Shown here: positions 44,239-53,173 of the stretch, one piece after another | Position numbering within the stretch: the first letter of the stretch is position 1 | How the letters are laid out: the number at the start of each line of letters is the position of its first letter | Assembly (NCBI RefSeq): GCF_021654575.1 | Contig: NZ_AP024488.1 | Location: forward strand, 3,247,501 to 3,311,500 | Direction: 5' to 3' | Length of the DNA: 64,000 nt | Source: Desulfoluna limicola | GTDB taxonomy: Bacteria > Desulfobacterota > Desulfobacteria > Desulfobacterales > Desulfolunaceae | The notes under the pieces: generated by a model | What the model was told of the DNA's origin: nothing | Database searches by the model: none | Seen by the model: the letters and a program-made list of their open reading frames with translations, nothing else | Program-made: the position numbers and the translations under genes

Positions 44239-45733
44239 ATCTTTTCTCGTTCTCCAGCCAGCTGGAGTAGAGGGCCGAGGCGCAGATGGTGAGGAATTTC
44301 ACGATGTCGGAATCGGAACGGGACGTCATGATAATGGGGGCCGAAGCACCCAGCACCACATTGGCCACTTCGGCGCCCATGGTAAAGGCCCAGCTCTTGT
44401 AGAGGATGTTGCCGGTGGCGATGTAGGGGACGACAAGGATGTCGGCCTTCCCGGCCACGGGGTTGTCGGTGATCCCCTTGGTCTTCACGAACTCTTCGTA
44501 AAGGGCGAGGTCGTAGGAGAGGGGGCCTTCCACGTCGGCGTCGTCCCAGGTCATTTCTGATAGATTTCGTTCAAAGACGGTGGTGGGGATACTGGCGGTG
44601 GGGACCTCATTGGCATCCAGGAGAGCCACCTTGGGGCGAGCCACACCGAGGGACTTGGCCACGTCGATGGCGTTCCGGACGATATCCACGCCCGAGGCCA
44701 CGTCGTCGCCCACGAAGAGCTCGGGGTTGATGCCGGGGTCGGTGAGCATGAGAAGGCGATCCACCCCGGGCACCTCGAAGATCCCCACCAGGGAGAGCCT
44801 GCGGCCGGTGCCGATGCCCTCTTTGCGGTTCAGGATGGCCTTCAGGTAGGCGTTGGAGTTTACCTTCCCCTTCATGATCATGTGGGCAAGGCCTTTGCGG
44901 ACAATGGCCACCCCGGCCTTTGCCGCCTCCTGTTCGAAGATGTCCCCTTCGGCCGCCACCTCCACGTATTCATAGGAGGCGGGAAAGGAGAGTTCGCCCT
45001 CGCACCGTGCATCGATCCACGCTTTTTTGCCCACCAGATACGCCTTGTCGATGATCTCCTCTTCGATGGCGAGGTTGATGGCGGAGAGGGTGGTTTTGTC
45101 CGGTGAGATCACCACGATGTTCCGGCTGGTGAGAAGCTTGGCTGCTTCGATAATCGCCTTCATGCGGCGACCCCGGGTCTGGTGAACCATGGACTCGCCC
45201 TTGTAGATGGAGGAGATGAGCTCCACCTTTTCGGTGACCGAGTTCACCGAGTGGGGAAGGCTCGAGTCAAAGTAGAAGCTGTCCCCCTCCTCAAGGACAT
45301 GCGTGTCACCGTTCACCACAATCTTAAGGGTCCCCTTTGTTACAAAGAGAAACTCCTCGCCGTCGTGTCGGCTGACCTCCACATCGGCATCGTCCCGCCT
45401 GTAGATGGTCACCAGAAAGGGCTCCATGCGGCGCCCCACATAAGAAGGCGCCAGGCTCTCGTAATCCAGGGTCCGGTGGTGCCGGACCAGCACCCGGTCG
45501 GCAACCGCCGTCTTAATCGCCTTTCTCTCCCGGTACTCCTTGCCGTACAAAAGCGCAGGAAGGTCGGTCTTCAACAGGGTGGCCAGCTTGAGCAGGTCGG
45601 ACACCCCAAGGGAAAGCGCCCCGCTCTCAAGTTCGCCAAACCGAACCACATCAAGGCCCAGGGTCTCCATCACGTCCTTCTCAGAGACCCCTTCCCGCTC
45701 CATATATCGCTTTAAATGCGTTCCAATATCCAT
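44237..45733 (-). CDS. Fusion of XRE-type HTH, cupin and phosphate acetyl/butyryltransferase (498 aa)
   Basis: Residues 1-62 form an XRE-like helix-turn-helix ('HLKRYMEREGVSEKDVMETL', 'VSDLLKLATLLKTDLPALLY'). Residues ~100-178 are a cupin ('SRHDGEEFLFVTKGTLKIVV', 'EEGDSFYFDSSLPHSVNS'). From ~190 to the end is a complete PTA/PTB domain ('RRMKAIIEAAKLLTSRNIVV', 'HMIMKGKVNSNAYLKAILNR', 'LTDPGINPEL', 'AGKADILVVPYIATGNILYK'). The PTB domain exchanges an acyl group between CoA and phosphate. The butyrate kinase gene 118 bases upstream would turn the acyl-phosphate into acid plus ATP. The regulator-like N-terminus is unusual and suggests feedback control or a moonlighting regulator. The frame is unbroken. 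Confidence 0.9.
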   Translation of the reverse strand: MDIGTHLKRYMEREGVSEKDVMETLGLDVVRFGELESGALSLGVSDLLKLATLLKTDLPALLYGKEYRERKAIKTAVADRVLVRHHRTLDYESLAPSYVGRRMEPFLVTIYRRDDADVEVSRHDGEEFLFVTKGTLKIVVNGDTHVLEEGDSFYFDSSLPHSVNSVTEKVELISSIYKGESMVHQTRGRRMKAIIEAAKLLTSRNIVVISPDKTTLSAINLAIEEEIIDKAYLVGKKAWIDARCEGELSFPASYEYVEVAAEGDIFEQEAAKAGVAIVRKGLAHMIMKGKVNSNAYLKAILNRKEGIGTGRRLSLVGIFEVPGVDRLLMLTDPGINPELFVGDDVASGVDIVRNAIDVAKSLGVARPKVALLDANEVPTASIPTTVFERNLSEMTWDDADVEGPLSYDLALYEEFVKTKGITDNPVAGKADILVVPYIATGNILYKSWAFTMGAEVANVVLGASAPIIMTSRSDSDIVKFLTICASALYSSWLENEKR

Positions 45734-45771
45734 TGTATGCCTTCTATTACCAAAGCTGAGTTAAAAAGCAT

Positions 45772-45810
45772 GCCTCCTGCGGCGAGGTAAGCCACCTCGC
45801 CGCCGGAGGC
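45772..45810. repeat. Compact palindromic element
   Basis: GCCTCCTGCGGCGAGGT and ACCTCGCCGCCGGAGGC are near-perfect arms. It sits between the butyrate kinase and the fusion gene, so it would be transcribed inside their operon. Confidence 0.8.
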
Positions 45811-45850
45811 AAGCTTTTCCCACTCACAACTCACCATTTACTATTCACTA

Positions 45851-46909
45851 TCAATATCGTTTCGCTTCCTCTTCGCCCTTAAGGACCCTCAAGGCCCCTT
45901 CGGTCAGGGCTTCGAGTTCAAACTCGCCGGGGACGGTGACCACCCTTGAGATAAAGCTGACCTTCTCTTTGATGGCCTCGGTGATGCGTGTGCTGTGGGC
46001 CATGCCTCCGGTGAGGACAATGGCGTCGACCTCTCCTGCGAGGGCAGCGGCGAGGCTGCCGATCTCTTTGACAATCTGATAGACCATGCCCTTCCAGGCA
46101 AGGGTGGCCTCGGAGTCGCCCTCTTCCATGCGCCGTTCCACCTCCCGGACATCCACGATGCCGAGGTAGGAGAAGATCCCGCCCTCGCGGCTGACCGTGC
46201 GGGAGAGGGAGTCCGTTGTGTAGCGGCCCTCTTCAAGGGCTTTTACAATGCCGTCGACGGGAAGGGAGCCTGAGCGCTCCGGGGCGTAGGGTCCGTCGCC
46301 GTTGAGGCCGTTGTTGACGTCCACCACCCTGCCCTTTTTGTGGGCACCCACGGTGATGCCGCCGCCCATGTGGGCCACAATCAGGTGGGCCTCGTGATAG
46401 GTGCCCCCCATATCTTCTGCCACCCGCCTTGCCACGGCTTTCTGGTTAAGGGCGTGGAAGATGCTGTTGCGCTCGATGCCGGCAAGGCCGGAGAGGCGTG
46501 CCACCTCGTCGAGTTCGTCCACCACCACCGGGTCGACGATAAAGGCGTCACAGTTGGATGAGGCGGCAAAACGTCGTGCGAGGATGCCGCCCAGGTTGGA
46601 CGCATGGCTGCCGCTGATGCCAGTCTTAAGGTCCGAAAGAAGTGTGTCGCACACCTTGTAGACACCGCCTGAGACGGGACGGATCAGCCCCCCGCGCCCC
46701 ACCACGGCATCGAACCGCGAGTTGCCCAGGCCCAGTTTTTCCAGCTCCTCCATGATGCAGGCGAACCGCATCTCCTCCTGCTCGTGAATCTCCGCAAATG
46801 TGTCGATGAGGTTACGGTCATGGTCCATGCCCGCATGGATCATCTCTCCCTCCTTTAATACCCCGATTTTGGTGGATGTGGAACCGGGATCAATGGCCAG
46901 AATCAACAT
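45851..46909 (-). CDS. buk: Butyrate kinase
   Basis: This 352-residue protein of the acetokinase/ASKHA family begins 'LILAIDPGSTSTKIGVLKEG' and carries 'DAVVGRGGLIRPVSGGVY', 'NLGGILARRFA', 'DAFIVDPVVVDELDEVARLS', 'LIVAHMGGGITVGAHKKGRV' and 'AIVLTGGMAHSTRITEAIKE'. These are the Buk-specific forms of the family motifs. It makes ATP from butyryl- (or branched-chain acyl-) phosphate. It is the promoter-proximal gene of an operon with the phosphotransacylase fusion at 44237. Confidence 0.95.
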   Translation of the reverse strand: MLILAIDPGSTSTKIGVLKEGEMIHAGMDHDRNLIDTFAEIHEQEEMRFACIMEELEKLGLGNSRFDAVVGRGGLIRPVSGGVYKVCDTLLSDLKTGISGSHASNLGGILARRFAASSNCDAFIVDPVVVDELDEVARLSGLAGIERNSIFHALNQKAVARRVAEDMGGTYHEAHLIVAHMGGGITVGAHKKGRVVDVNNGLNGDGPYAPERSGSLPVDGIVKALEEGRYTTDSLSRTVSREGGIFSYLGIVDVREVERRMEEGDSEATLAWKGMVYQIVKEIGSLAAALAGEVDAIVLTGGMAHSTRITEAIKEKVSFISRVVTVPGEFELEALTEGALRVLKGEEEAKRY

Positions 46910-47658
46910 ACGCCCTCCGGAAAGGCAAACAAAAGAGAGTCACTGCATGTCTCTTTCCTGTCGCCTGAAGCATCAAACACATGAACGGTGAACCGCCCCC
47001 CTTTCAGACACAGTGCCCAGTTCCCCAAGCGTTTCTAGAGTTTAGGGCAAACGGAATGGCAGCAGGGTGACGGGCAGACAATAAATACATCCCATTAAAA
47101 CAGAATCAAATCAGGCAAACGCATCGCCTGGAAATTAGCCTTGGCAGGCCAGCCAAACATTACGTTAACGTAAAGTTTACCTTTATGTCAAGTCAGAGGT
47201 AACCCAAAGCGACCTAAGCAAACAGAGTTCAGCTTTGAACATAACCTTGCACCTCACGACAGGGTTCCATAACCCAGCGGATGATGCACCATCTCAAAAT
47301 GCCCCTTCCTCCCACGAGCATTGCCGTTACCACAGGGGCAACATCACTCCCTCCACCCACAACCGCAAAAAACAGCAGTAAACCACATATCGTCAAACAG
47401 TTAAGCCTTTACGCCCAGTAAAGCACCAACCGTTTGCCAATGAAACGACCGCTCAAAAATGATAGACAGACCCATCATCCGATGTTATTCGCACTAACAG
47501 TTCATATATGAAAAATGCCACACTTAAAAACATGTGCTTTTTTCTCTATCGATCTATTGAATCCATTTCAATGGAAGTGAAGACGGAGAAAAGAGCATGA
47601 GGGGTGGTTCTACGGAACCTGTTTCACAACATGATCTATTTTTAGGAGTAGGAAGCTC
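46910..47658. other. Divergent regulatory region between buk and aapJ
   Basis: These 749 bases hold no gene and none of the palindromic repeats. The LiuR-like palindrome and TTGACA at 47160-47191 are the only clear signals. It is visibly richer in A/T than the flanking genes. Confidence 0.6.
47160..47173. promoter_or_regulatory. Palindrome TTACGTTAACGTAA, LiuR/MerR-like operator
   Basis: This perfect 14-bp palindrome resembles MerR-family LiuR-type sites controlling branched-chain amino-acid and acyl-CoA catabolism. On the minus strand a perfect TTGACA (47191-47186) lies 12 bases before the palindrome, as expected for a MerR-regulated promoter reading toward buk at 46909. It also lies between buk and the plus-strand aapJ gene. 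Confidence 0.6.
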
Positions 47659-48672
47659 ATGAAAAAATTGATTGCGGTATCTCTTTTCTCGCTCTGCCTG
47701 GCAGCCATCCTTGCAAGCCCTGCCTCGGCTGCGACCCTTGACGATGTAAAAGCCAAAGGCACTCTCAAGTGCGGCGTCGCCCCCGACAACCCCGGTTTCT
47801 CCGCCCTGGACAGCAAAGGCAAGCGCATCGGTTTCGGTGTCGATTTCACCACAGCCGTGGCCACTGCCGTGGGGGTTGAGCCAACTTTCGTGCCCCTGAC
47901 ATCGAAAGAACGCCTTCCCGCCCTCCAGTCCGGCGAAGTTGATCTTCTTTTCAAAACAACCACTTGGACCATGAGCCGCGACACCCGCCTCGGTCTCGAC
48001 TTTGCCGCCACCATTCTCTATGACGGCCAGGGCATCATGGTCCGCAAAGAGCTGGGCATCAAGAGCGCCAAAGAACTGGACGGTGCTTCCATCTGCCTTG
48101 CCACCGGCAGCACCACCGAGCTCAACATTTCCGATTACTTCCGTCAGAACGGCATGACCTTCAAACCCGTGGTCTTCGAAAAGCAGGCGGACGTTCGTAA
48201 AGCCTACGACGCGGGCCGTTGCGACTGCCACACCACCGATGTCTCCGGCCTCGCCGCCCAGCGCAGCCTCATGACCAATCCCGATGAACACTTGATCCTC
48301 CCCGAGATGATCTCCAAAGAGCCCCTCGGCATGCTCACCCGTCACGGTGACAACCAGTGGAACGATATCGCCCGCTGGGTCATCAACCTCACCATCGCCG
48401 CCGAAGAGAAGGGCATCACCCAAGCCAACGTGGCTGAGATCGCCAAGACGTCCACCGACCCTGAAGTGCAGCGCATGCTCGGCATCACCGGCACCCTCTG
48501 GACGGACCTGGGCCTCGACAAAGACGCCCCCATCCGCGTTCTCCAGAAAGTGGGCAACTACGGCGAGATCTTCAACCGCAACCTGGGTCCCGACACTCCC
48601 CTGGGCATGAACCGAGGACTCAACGACCTCTGGAACAATGGCGGCATCCTTTACTCGCCTCCTTTCAGGTAA
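47659..48672 (+). CDS. aapJ: General amino-acid ABC importer, periplasmic binding protein
   Basis: A signal peptide ('LFSLCLAAILASPASAATLD') precedes a family-3 binding protein: 'VKAKGTLKCGVAPDNPGFSA', 'RIGFGVDFTTAVATAVGVEP', 'LQSGEVDLLFKTTTWTMSRD', 'DGASICLATGSTTELNISDY', 'DAGRCDCHTTDVSGLAAQRS'. The ~340-residue length and the 'TGTLWTDLGLDKDA...VGNYGEIFNRNLG' end match AapJ/BztA. GGAG lies 11 bases before the start. It is the first gene of the aapJQMP set, though repeat-filled gaps separate the genes. Confidence 0.92.
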   Translation: MKKLIAVSLFSLCLAAILASPASAATLDDVKAKGTLKCGVAPDNPGFSALDSKGKRIGFGVDFTTAVATAVGVEPTFVPLTSKERLPALQSGEVDLLFKTTTWTMSRDTRLGLDFAATILYDGQGIMVRKELGIKSAKELDGASICLATGSTTELNISDYFRQNGMTFKPVVFEKQADVRKAYDAGRCDCHTTDVSGLAAQRSLMTNPDEHLILPEMISKEPLGMLTRHGDNQWNDIARWVINLTIAAEEKGITQANVAEIAKTSTDPEVQRMLGITGTLWTDLGLDKDAPIRVLQKVGNYGEIFNRNLGPDTPLGMNRGLNDLWNNGGILYSPPFR

Positions 48673-48683
48673 AAAACAGAAAG

Positions 48684-48785
48684 CGCCTCCGGCGGGCAGG
48701 GAATGCTTCCCTGCACCCCAGGTTTGCAAATGCTTCGAGCCCTCGTTCCTCGGGCTCGTCACATTTGCTGACGGGCTGCGCCCGT
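48684..48785. repeat. Composite palindromic element, reverse orientation
   Basis: GCCTCCGGCGGGCAGGGAAT, then GCAAATGCTTCGAGCC arm pairing with GGCTCGTCACATTTGC around CTCGTTCCTC, and ACGGGCTGCGCCCGT. It is 12 bases after aapJ. Confidence 0.85.
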
Positions 48786-48999
48786 GGTTAACGATTTGGG
48801 TAGTTTAAACGCCGTCGTGAACCCCGAAGGTTCTTCATGGTCTTGACACGGGCATACCGCTGTCGCGGCTGGCCTTGAGTAACGTGCCCCGGAGGCATTC
48901 GCAAGCAAGGGCCCAAGGCGTTACTGCCTGAGATACATAGCTTTGCTTAGCCTTACAAAATCAGGCCATTGCCGATAAACACGCCCTGTTTCATGAAAA

Positions 49000-49101
49000 G
49001 CCGCTGCGATTTGCCCGAGGAACGAGGGCCAAATCGCAGCGGCAACCAGCTTTCAAGGTGTTTTTCTCTATAGTGGCTTCGCCACCCTTGCCGCCGGAGG
49101 C
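49000..49101. repeat. Composite palindromic element, forward orientation
   Basis: GCCGCTGCGATTTG and CCAAATCGCAGCGGC pair around CCCGAGGAACGAGGG. The next hairpin is lengthened (CAAGGTGTTTTTCTCTATAG ... CACCCTTG), as at 31744. It lies between aapJ and aapQ. Confidence 0.85.
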
Positions 49102-49155
49102 ATGGCTTTTTTATAGACGTTATTTTGGTTTTTTCTTTAGCCAAAGGTTTTTTCC

Positions 49156-50544
49156 ATGACCCACACAGACAACGGCCCGCAGAGAGAGAAGGTCGCCTTC
49201 TGGCGCATTCCAGCAGTGCGGGCCATCCTCTATCAGGCCCTTGCCATCGGCTTTCTCGTGATGATGGCTCTGGTCATCTACAAGAACACCCTGGCCAACC
49301 TTGCCAAACGCGGCATCAAAACCGGATTTTCATTCCTCACCAACGAAGCGGGATTTGCCATCGGCGAGACGAGTGCCCTGCCCCTTTTTCAGGGCAAGAC
49401 CCTCTGGCTCCTCGGCGCCATTCTTGTGGGCGTCTCCGTGGTGTTCTTTCTCTCGAAAAAGATGAAAAAAGAGGGCAAAGCGCTCACGGACAGCACCCCC
49501 ATGTGCCTTCTTGCCGCCGTTCTTCTCATCGGCGTGCCCGGAGCGGTTCTCTGGTTCTTTCCCGGTGAGGTTCCGACCATCCGTTACTCGGAATCCTCCA
49601 ACTACATCGCAGCCCTCGCGACCGGCCTTTCCAACACCCTGAAGGTCTCCATCATCGCCTGCGTTCTCTCCACCATCCTGGGCCTTTTGGTTGCCCTGGC
49701 GCGCCTTTCGCCCAACTGGCTGTTGAGCAGGCTGGCCCGCTGGTATGTGGAGATCAACCGGAACATCCCGCTTTTGATGCAGCTCTTCTTCTGGTACTTC
49801 ATCGTCTTCCAGGGGCTGCCCAGCGTGCGGAAAAGCATCGAGCTCTGGGGCATCATCAGCATCAACAACCGTGGCCTCTTCGTTCCCAAACCCATCTTCC
49901 TGGCCGGAGCCGCTCCATTTATCGCAGCTGTGGTCCTGGCCCTTGTGGCCATCTGGTTTTATGTGCGTCATGCACACAGACTTCAGGATACAACCGGCAG
50001 ACAGCTCCCCGTGCTGCTGCCCTCCCTCGGAATTTTAGCGGCCCTTCCTGCCCTTTCCGCACTCTGTTTCGGAACACCCTTTGATTTTGACATCCCGCGC
50101 CTTGCCGGCTTCAACTTCAAAGGAGGCATGACGATGACACCGGAGTTCGTGGCACTGGTCACGGGCCTGACCATCTATGTCTCGGCCTTTAACGCTGAGA
50201 TCATCCGCTCGGGCATCGAGTCGGTCTCACGTGGTCAGCGGGAAGCGGCATACGCCCTGTCGCTTTCCAATGCCCAGTCCATGAAGCTGGTCATTCTGCC
50301 CCAATCCCTGCGGGTCACGGTCCCCCCCATGATCAATGAGTACCTGGCCGTCACCAAAAGCAGCTCACTGGCCGTTGCCATCGGCTACCCGGACGTGGTG
50401 AGCGTGGGGGGGACCATCCTCAACCAGACGGGACAAGCCATTGAAGTCATCGGTATCTGGATGGGAGTATACCTGATCTTAAGCCTCCTCATCTCCATGG
50501 GCATGAACTGGTACAACGCTAAAATCAAGCTGGTGGAACGCTAA
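49156..50544 (+). CDS. aapQ: General amino-acid ABC importer, inner-membrane permease
   Basis: This 462-residue multi-spanning protein starts with an AapQ-like N-terminus ('FWRIPAVRAILYQALAIGFL', 'FLTNEAGFAIGETSALPLF'). It has the permease domain 'NYIAALATGLSNTLKVSIIA' and 'RWYVEINRNIPLLMQLFFWY', and the ABC contact loop 'YVSAFNAEIIRSGIESVSRG', 'QREAAYALSLSNAQSMKLVI'. Its stop codon overlaps the aapM start (ATGA-type overlap at 50544), so the two are co-translated. Confidence 0.92.
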   Translation: MTHTDNGPQREKVAFWRIPAVRAILYQALAIGFLVMMALVIYKNTLANLAKRGIKTGFSFLTNEAGFAIGETSALPLFQGKTLWLLGAILVGVSVVFFLSKKMKKEGKALTDSTPMCLLAAVLLIGVPGAVLWFFPGEVPTIRYSESSNYIAALATGLSNTLKVSIIACVLSTILGLLVALARLSPNWLLSRLARWYVEINRNIPLLMQLFFWYFIVFQGLPSVRKSIELWGIISINNRGLFVPKPIFLAGAAPFIAAVVLALVAIWFYVRHAHRLQDTTGRQLPVLLPSLGILAALPALSALCFGTPFDFDIPRLAGFNFKGGMTMTPEFVALVTGLTIYVSAFNAEIIRSGIESVSRGQREAAYALSLSNAQSMKLVILPQSLRVTVPPMINEYLAVTKSSSLAVAIGYPDVVSVGGTILNQTGQAIEVIGIWMGVYLILSLLISMGMNWYNAKIKLVER

Positions 50545-51650
50545 TGAATCCCTCTGAATCAAACAAAACGGGCTCACACATCCCCGGCGAAACCCGCCTG
50601 CCGCCGCAGTCCACAACGGGCCCCATCACCTGGGTGAAAGAGAACCTCTTCAGCCCCTGGTACAACGGCATCCTGACGGTGTTGGCCGCTGCGATCATTT
50701 ACGGCCTGCTCAAACCCCTCTATGTCTGGGGCATCAAAAACGCCTCCTTCGGAACCGCCTGCGGAAGCGGCCACGACGGCGCCTGTTGGGCCTTTATCCG
50801 CGATATGTGGCCCGTCTTCATGGTGGGCACCTATCCCCACGAAGAGCGGTGGCGAATTGTCATCGTCCTGGGGGTGGTCATCGCCATCGGCCTCTCCCTG
50901 GCCTTCAAGCGGGTGCGACAATGGAAACCCATCTGGGTCCTGTGGGCCCTCACCCCTGTCGTGATCTTCTTTCTCATCCGGGGCGGCTCCATCACCGGCC
51001 TCACCCAGGTCTCCACCTCCCATTGGGGCGGCCTCATGCTCACCGTGATGTTCGCCGGGGTAGGCATGATCTGCGCCTTCCCCATCAGCCTCTGCCTTGC
51101 CCTCGGGCGGGCCAGTGACATCCCGGTGATCCGCGCCATCTGCATCGCCTACATCGAGCTGATCAGGGGCGTGCCCCTCATCACCCTGCTCTTCATGGCC
51201 TCGGTGGTGCTTCCCCTCTTCTTTCCACCGGAAATGGAGATCGACAAGCTCCTGCGCGCCCAGATCGGCATCACCCTCTTCTTCTCGGCTTACCTCGCCG
51301 AAAACATCCGAGGCGGCCTTCAGGCCCTGCCCAAAGGACAGGAAGAGGCAGCGCGGGCCCTCGGCATGGGCTACTGGCAGAGGATGCTTCTCATCATCCT
51401 GCCCCAGGCCCTGCGCATCGTCATCCCCCCCATGGTGAACTCCTTTATAGGTATCCTTAAGGACACCTCCCTGGTGGGCATCGTGGGCCTTGTGGACCTG
51501 CTGCAGGTGGTCTTCGCCGCCACCTCCAACCCCAAGTGGCTGGGGCGCATCGAAGAGGCCTACGTCTTTGTGGCCATCTTCTACTGGTTCATGTGCTACG
51601 GGTTGTCACGCTACAGCCAATACCTGGAAAAGCGCTACGCCAGGGGATGA
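50544..51650 (+). CDS. aapM: General amino-acid ABC importer, second permease
   Basis: This 368-residue permease partners aapQ: 'WGGLMLTVMFAGVGMICAFP', 'AYIELIRGVPLITLLFMASV', 'SAYLAENIRGGLQALPKGQE', 'EAARALGMGYWQRMLLIILP'. About eight helices are visible. It starts inside the aapQ stop. It has the longer N-terminal region typical of AapM. Confidence 0.92.
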   Translation: MNPSESNKTGSHIPGETRLPPQSTTGPITWVKENLFSPWYNGILTVLAAAIIYGLLKPLYVWGIKNASFGTACGSGHDGACWAFIRDMWPVFMVGTYPHEERWRIVIVLGVVIAIGLSLAFKRVRQWKPIWVLWALTPVVIFFLIRGGSITGLTQVSTSHWGGLMLTVMFAGVGMICAFPISLCLALGRASDIPVIRAICIAYIELIRGVPLITLLFMASVVLPLFFPPEMEIDKLLRAQIGITLFFSAYLAENIRGGLQALPKGQEEAARALGMGYWQRMLLIILPQALRIVIPPMVNSFIGILKDTSLVGIVGLVDLLQVVFAATSNPKWLGRIEEAYVFVAIFYWFMCYGLSRYSQYLEKRYARG

Positions 51651-52032
51651 TCCCCAGGATCACAAATGCTCTGTGGGTTCGTTCCTCACCCATGCCACAT
51701 GTGCTGACGGGCTGCGCCCGTGGCCAATCGTTAAGGTTGTCCAGCCTCATTCATGCAGGACGAAAAATATCCTTCGTGCTCTTTGTAGATTTTGGTTTCA
51801 GAAATAGATGCATGGAGACAACATAAATCAACTTCCTGATTGCCACAGCCTCTCTTTCCCGCCTCACAAAGGTATCAAAAAGAGGCTCCAACGAAATCGA
51901 AAAAACTGACGCCTCGGGCATGCCGGTAACGGGTAAAACACCCGGATTAATTCTCAAGACCTGTTTGTCAAACTTTTCAAAAGTTTGGCTTCCGGCAGGG
52001 CCGCCGGAGGCACTTATAAGGACTCAGAAGCC
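51651..52032. other. Spacer between aapM and aapP with two repeats
   Basis: A partial reverse GAGGAACGA-class element (51641-51722, with ACATG...CATGT-type arms and ACGGGCTGCGCCCGT) and a reverse type-B element (51960-52011) are here. No gene is seen. Confidence 0.6.
51960..52011. repeat. Type-B palindromic element, reverse orientation
   Basis: CCTGTTTGTCAAACTTTTC then AAAAGTTTGGCTTCCGGCAG and GGCCGCCGGAGGC. It lies 22 bases before the aapP start, inside the operon. Confidence 0.85.
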
Positions 52033-52791
52033 ATGAGCCGTGAAAACATAGACGAGAACATCATCATTGAGATCAAAGGGGTCAACAAGTGGTACGGCAA
52101 GTTCCACGTCCTCAAGGATATCAACCTGAACGTCCGGAAAGGGGAGAAGGTCGTGGTGTGCGGCCCCTCTGGCTCCGGAAAGTCCACCCTCATCCGCACC
52201 ATCAACTACCTGGAGACCCACGAAGAGGGGGACATCATCGTGGACGGCGTCAAACTCGTGGATGACGTCAAGCGCATTCAGGAGATCCAGCGGGACGTGG
52301 GCATGGTCTTCCAGCAGTTCAACCTCTTTCCCCACCTGACTGTCAAAACCAACGTGATGCTTTCCCCTATCTGGGTAAAAAAGCTGCCAAAGGCCCAAGC
52401 CGAAAAGCGGGCCATGGAGCTCCTCACCCGTGTGGGCATCGCCGACCAGGCCGATAAGTTCCCCGGTCAGCTCTCCGGCGGCCAGCAGCAACGCGTGGCC
52501 ATCGCTCGGGCCCTTGCCATGGATCCGAAAATCATGCTCTTCGACGAACCCACCAGCGCCCTCGACCCCGAGATGATCAAAGAGGTCCTGGACGTCATGC
52601 GTGAACTCGCAGACCAGGGCATGACCATGGTCTGCGTCACCCACGAAATGGGCTTCGCCAAAGAGGTGGCCGACACCATGGTTTTTATGGAAGACGGCAT
52701 CATCGTGGAATACGCCACCGCCAAAGAGTTCTTCACAAGCCCCAAAGAGGGACGCACCCGGCAGTTCCTGGAGCAGATTTTGAACCATTAA
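52033..52791 (+). CDS. aapP: General amino-acid ABC importer, ATP-binding protein
   Basis: The start at 52033 follows AAGGA; 16 more codons to 51985 fall in a repeat. Motifs: '[20 protein letters not shown]', Walker A '[20 protein letters not shown]', '[20 protein letters not shown]', signature '[20 protein letters not shown]', Walker B '[20 protein letters not shown]', switch '[20 protein letters not shown]'. It belongs to the polar-amino-acid ATPase family (GlnQ/AapP) and completes the transporter. Confidence 0.95.
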   Translation: MSRENIDENIIIEIKGVNKWYGKFHVLKDINLNVRKGEKVVVCGPSGSGKSTLIRTINYLETHEEGDIIVDGVKLVDDVKRIQEIQRDVGMVFQQFNLFPHLTVKTNVMLSPIWVKKLPKAQAEKRAMELLTRVGIADQADKFPGQLSGGQQQRVAIARALAMDPKIMLFDEPTSALDPEMIKEVLDVMRELADQGMTMVCVTHEMGFAKEVADTMVFMEDGIIVEYATAKEFFTSPKEGRTRQFLEQILNH

Positions 52792-52796
52792 AAGCA

Positions 52797-52881
52797 GCCT
52801 CCGGCGGCAAGGTGGGCCACCTTGAAAGCGGGTTGCGAATGTACATTGCCCTTCGTGCCTCAGGACAATGTACATTCGCCT
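52797..52881. repeat. Composite palindromic element, reverse orientation
   Basis: GCCTCCGGCGGCAAGGTGGG, then 14-bp arms GCGAATGTACATTG and CAATGTACATTCGC around the variant loop CCCTTCGTGCCTCAGGA. It lies directly after aapP. Confidence 0.85.
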
Positions 52882-53173
52882 TTGGAGCTTTTGTTCGAAT
52901 CATGGGTTAACACCAGACACATAACGATCACAATAGAACCATTAGAAATCACACGACGGGGCTTTATTCCTGGCTGAGTTATGACAATTCTGGATTAAAA
53001 AGTGGCCCTGTACTATAGATTTTTATCGAGGGTAGCGACTCCATGGCCATTTGCCTTCAGCCACTCGCCCTTCGGCTCTATTCACCATTCACGACTCACA
53101 GCCAAGCCCCCGGCCTTGCGCCGATGTTCTATGGTGACCAACAGTGATCAACGCCCCAAAGGATAGAAGAATC

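Noticed and set aside
47554..48762. 402-codon minus-strand frame antisense to aapJ
   Set aside because: aapJ has a signal peptide and binding-protein motifs in the other strand; this frame has none.
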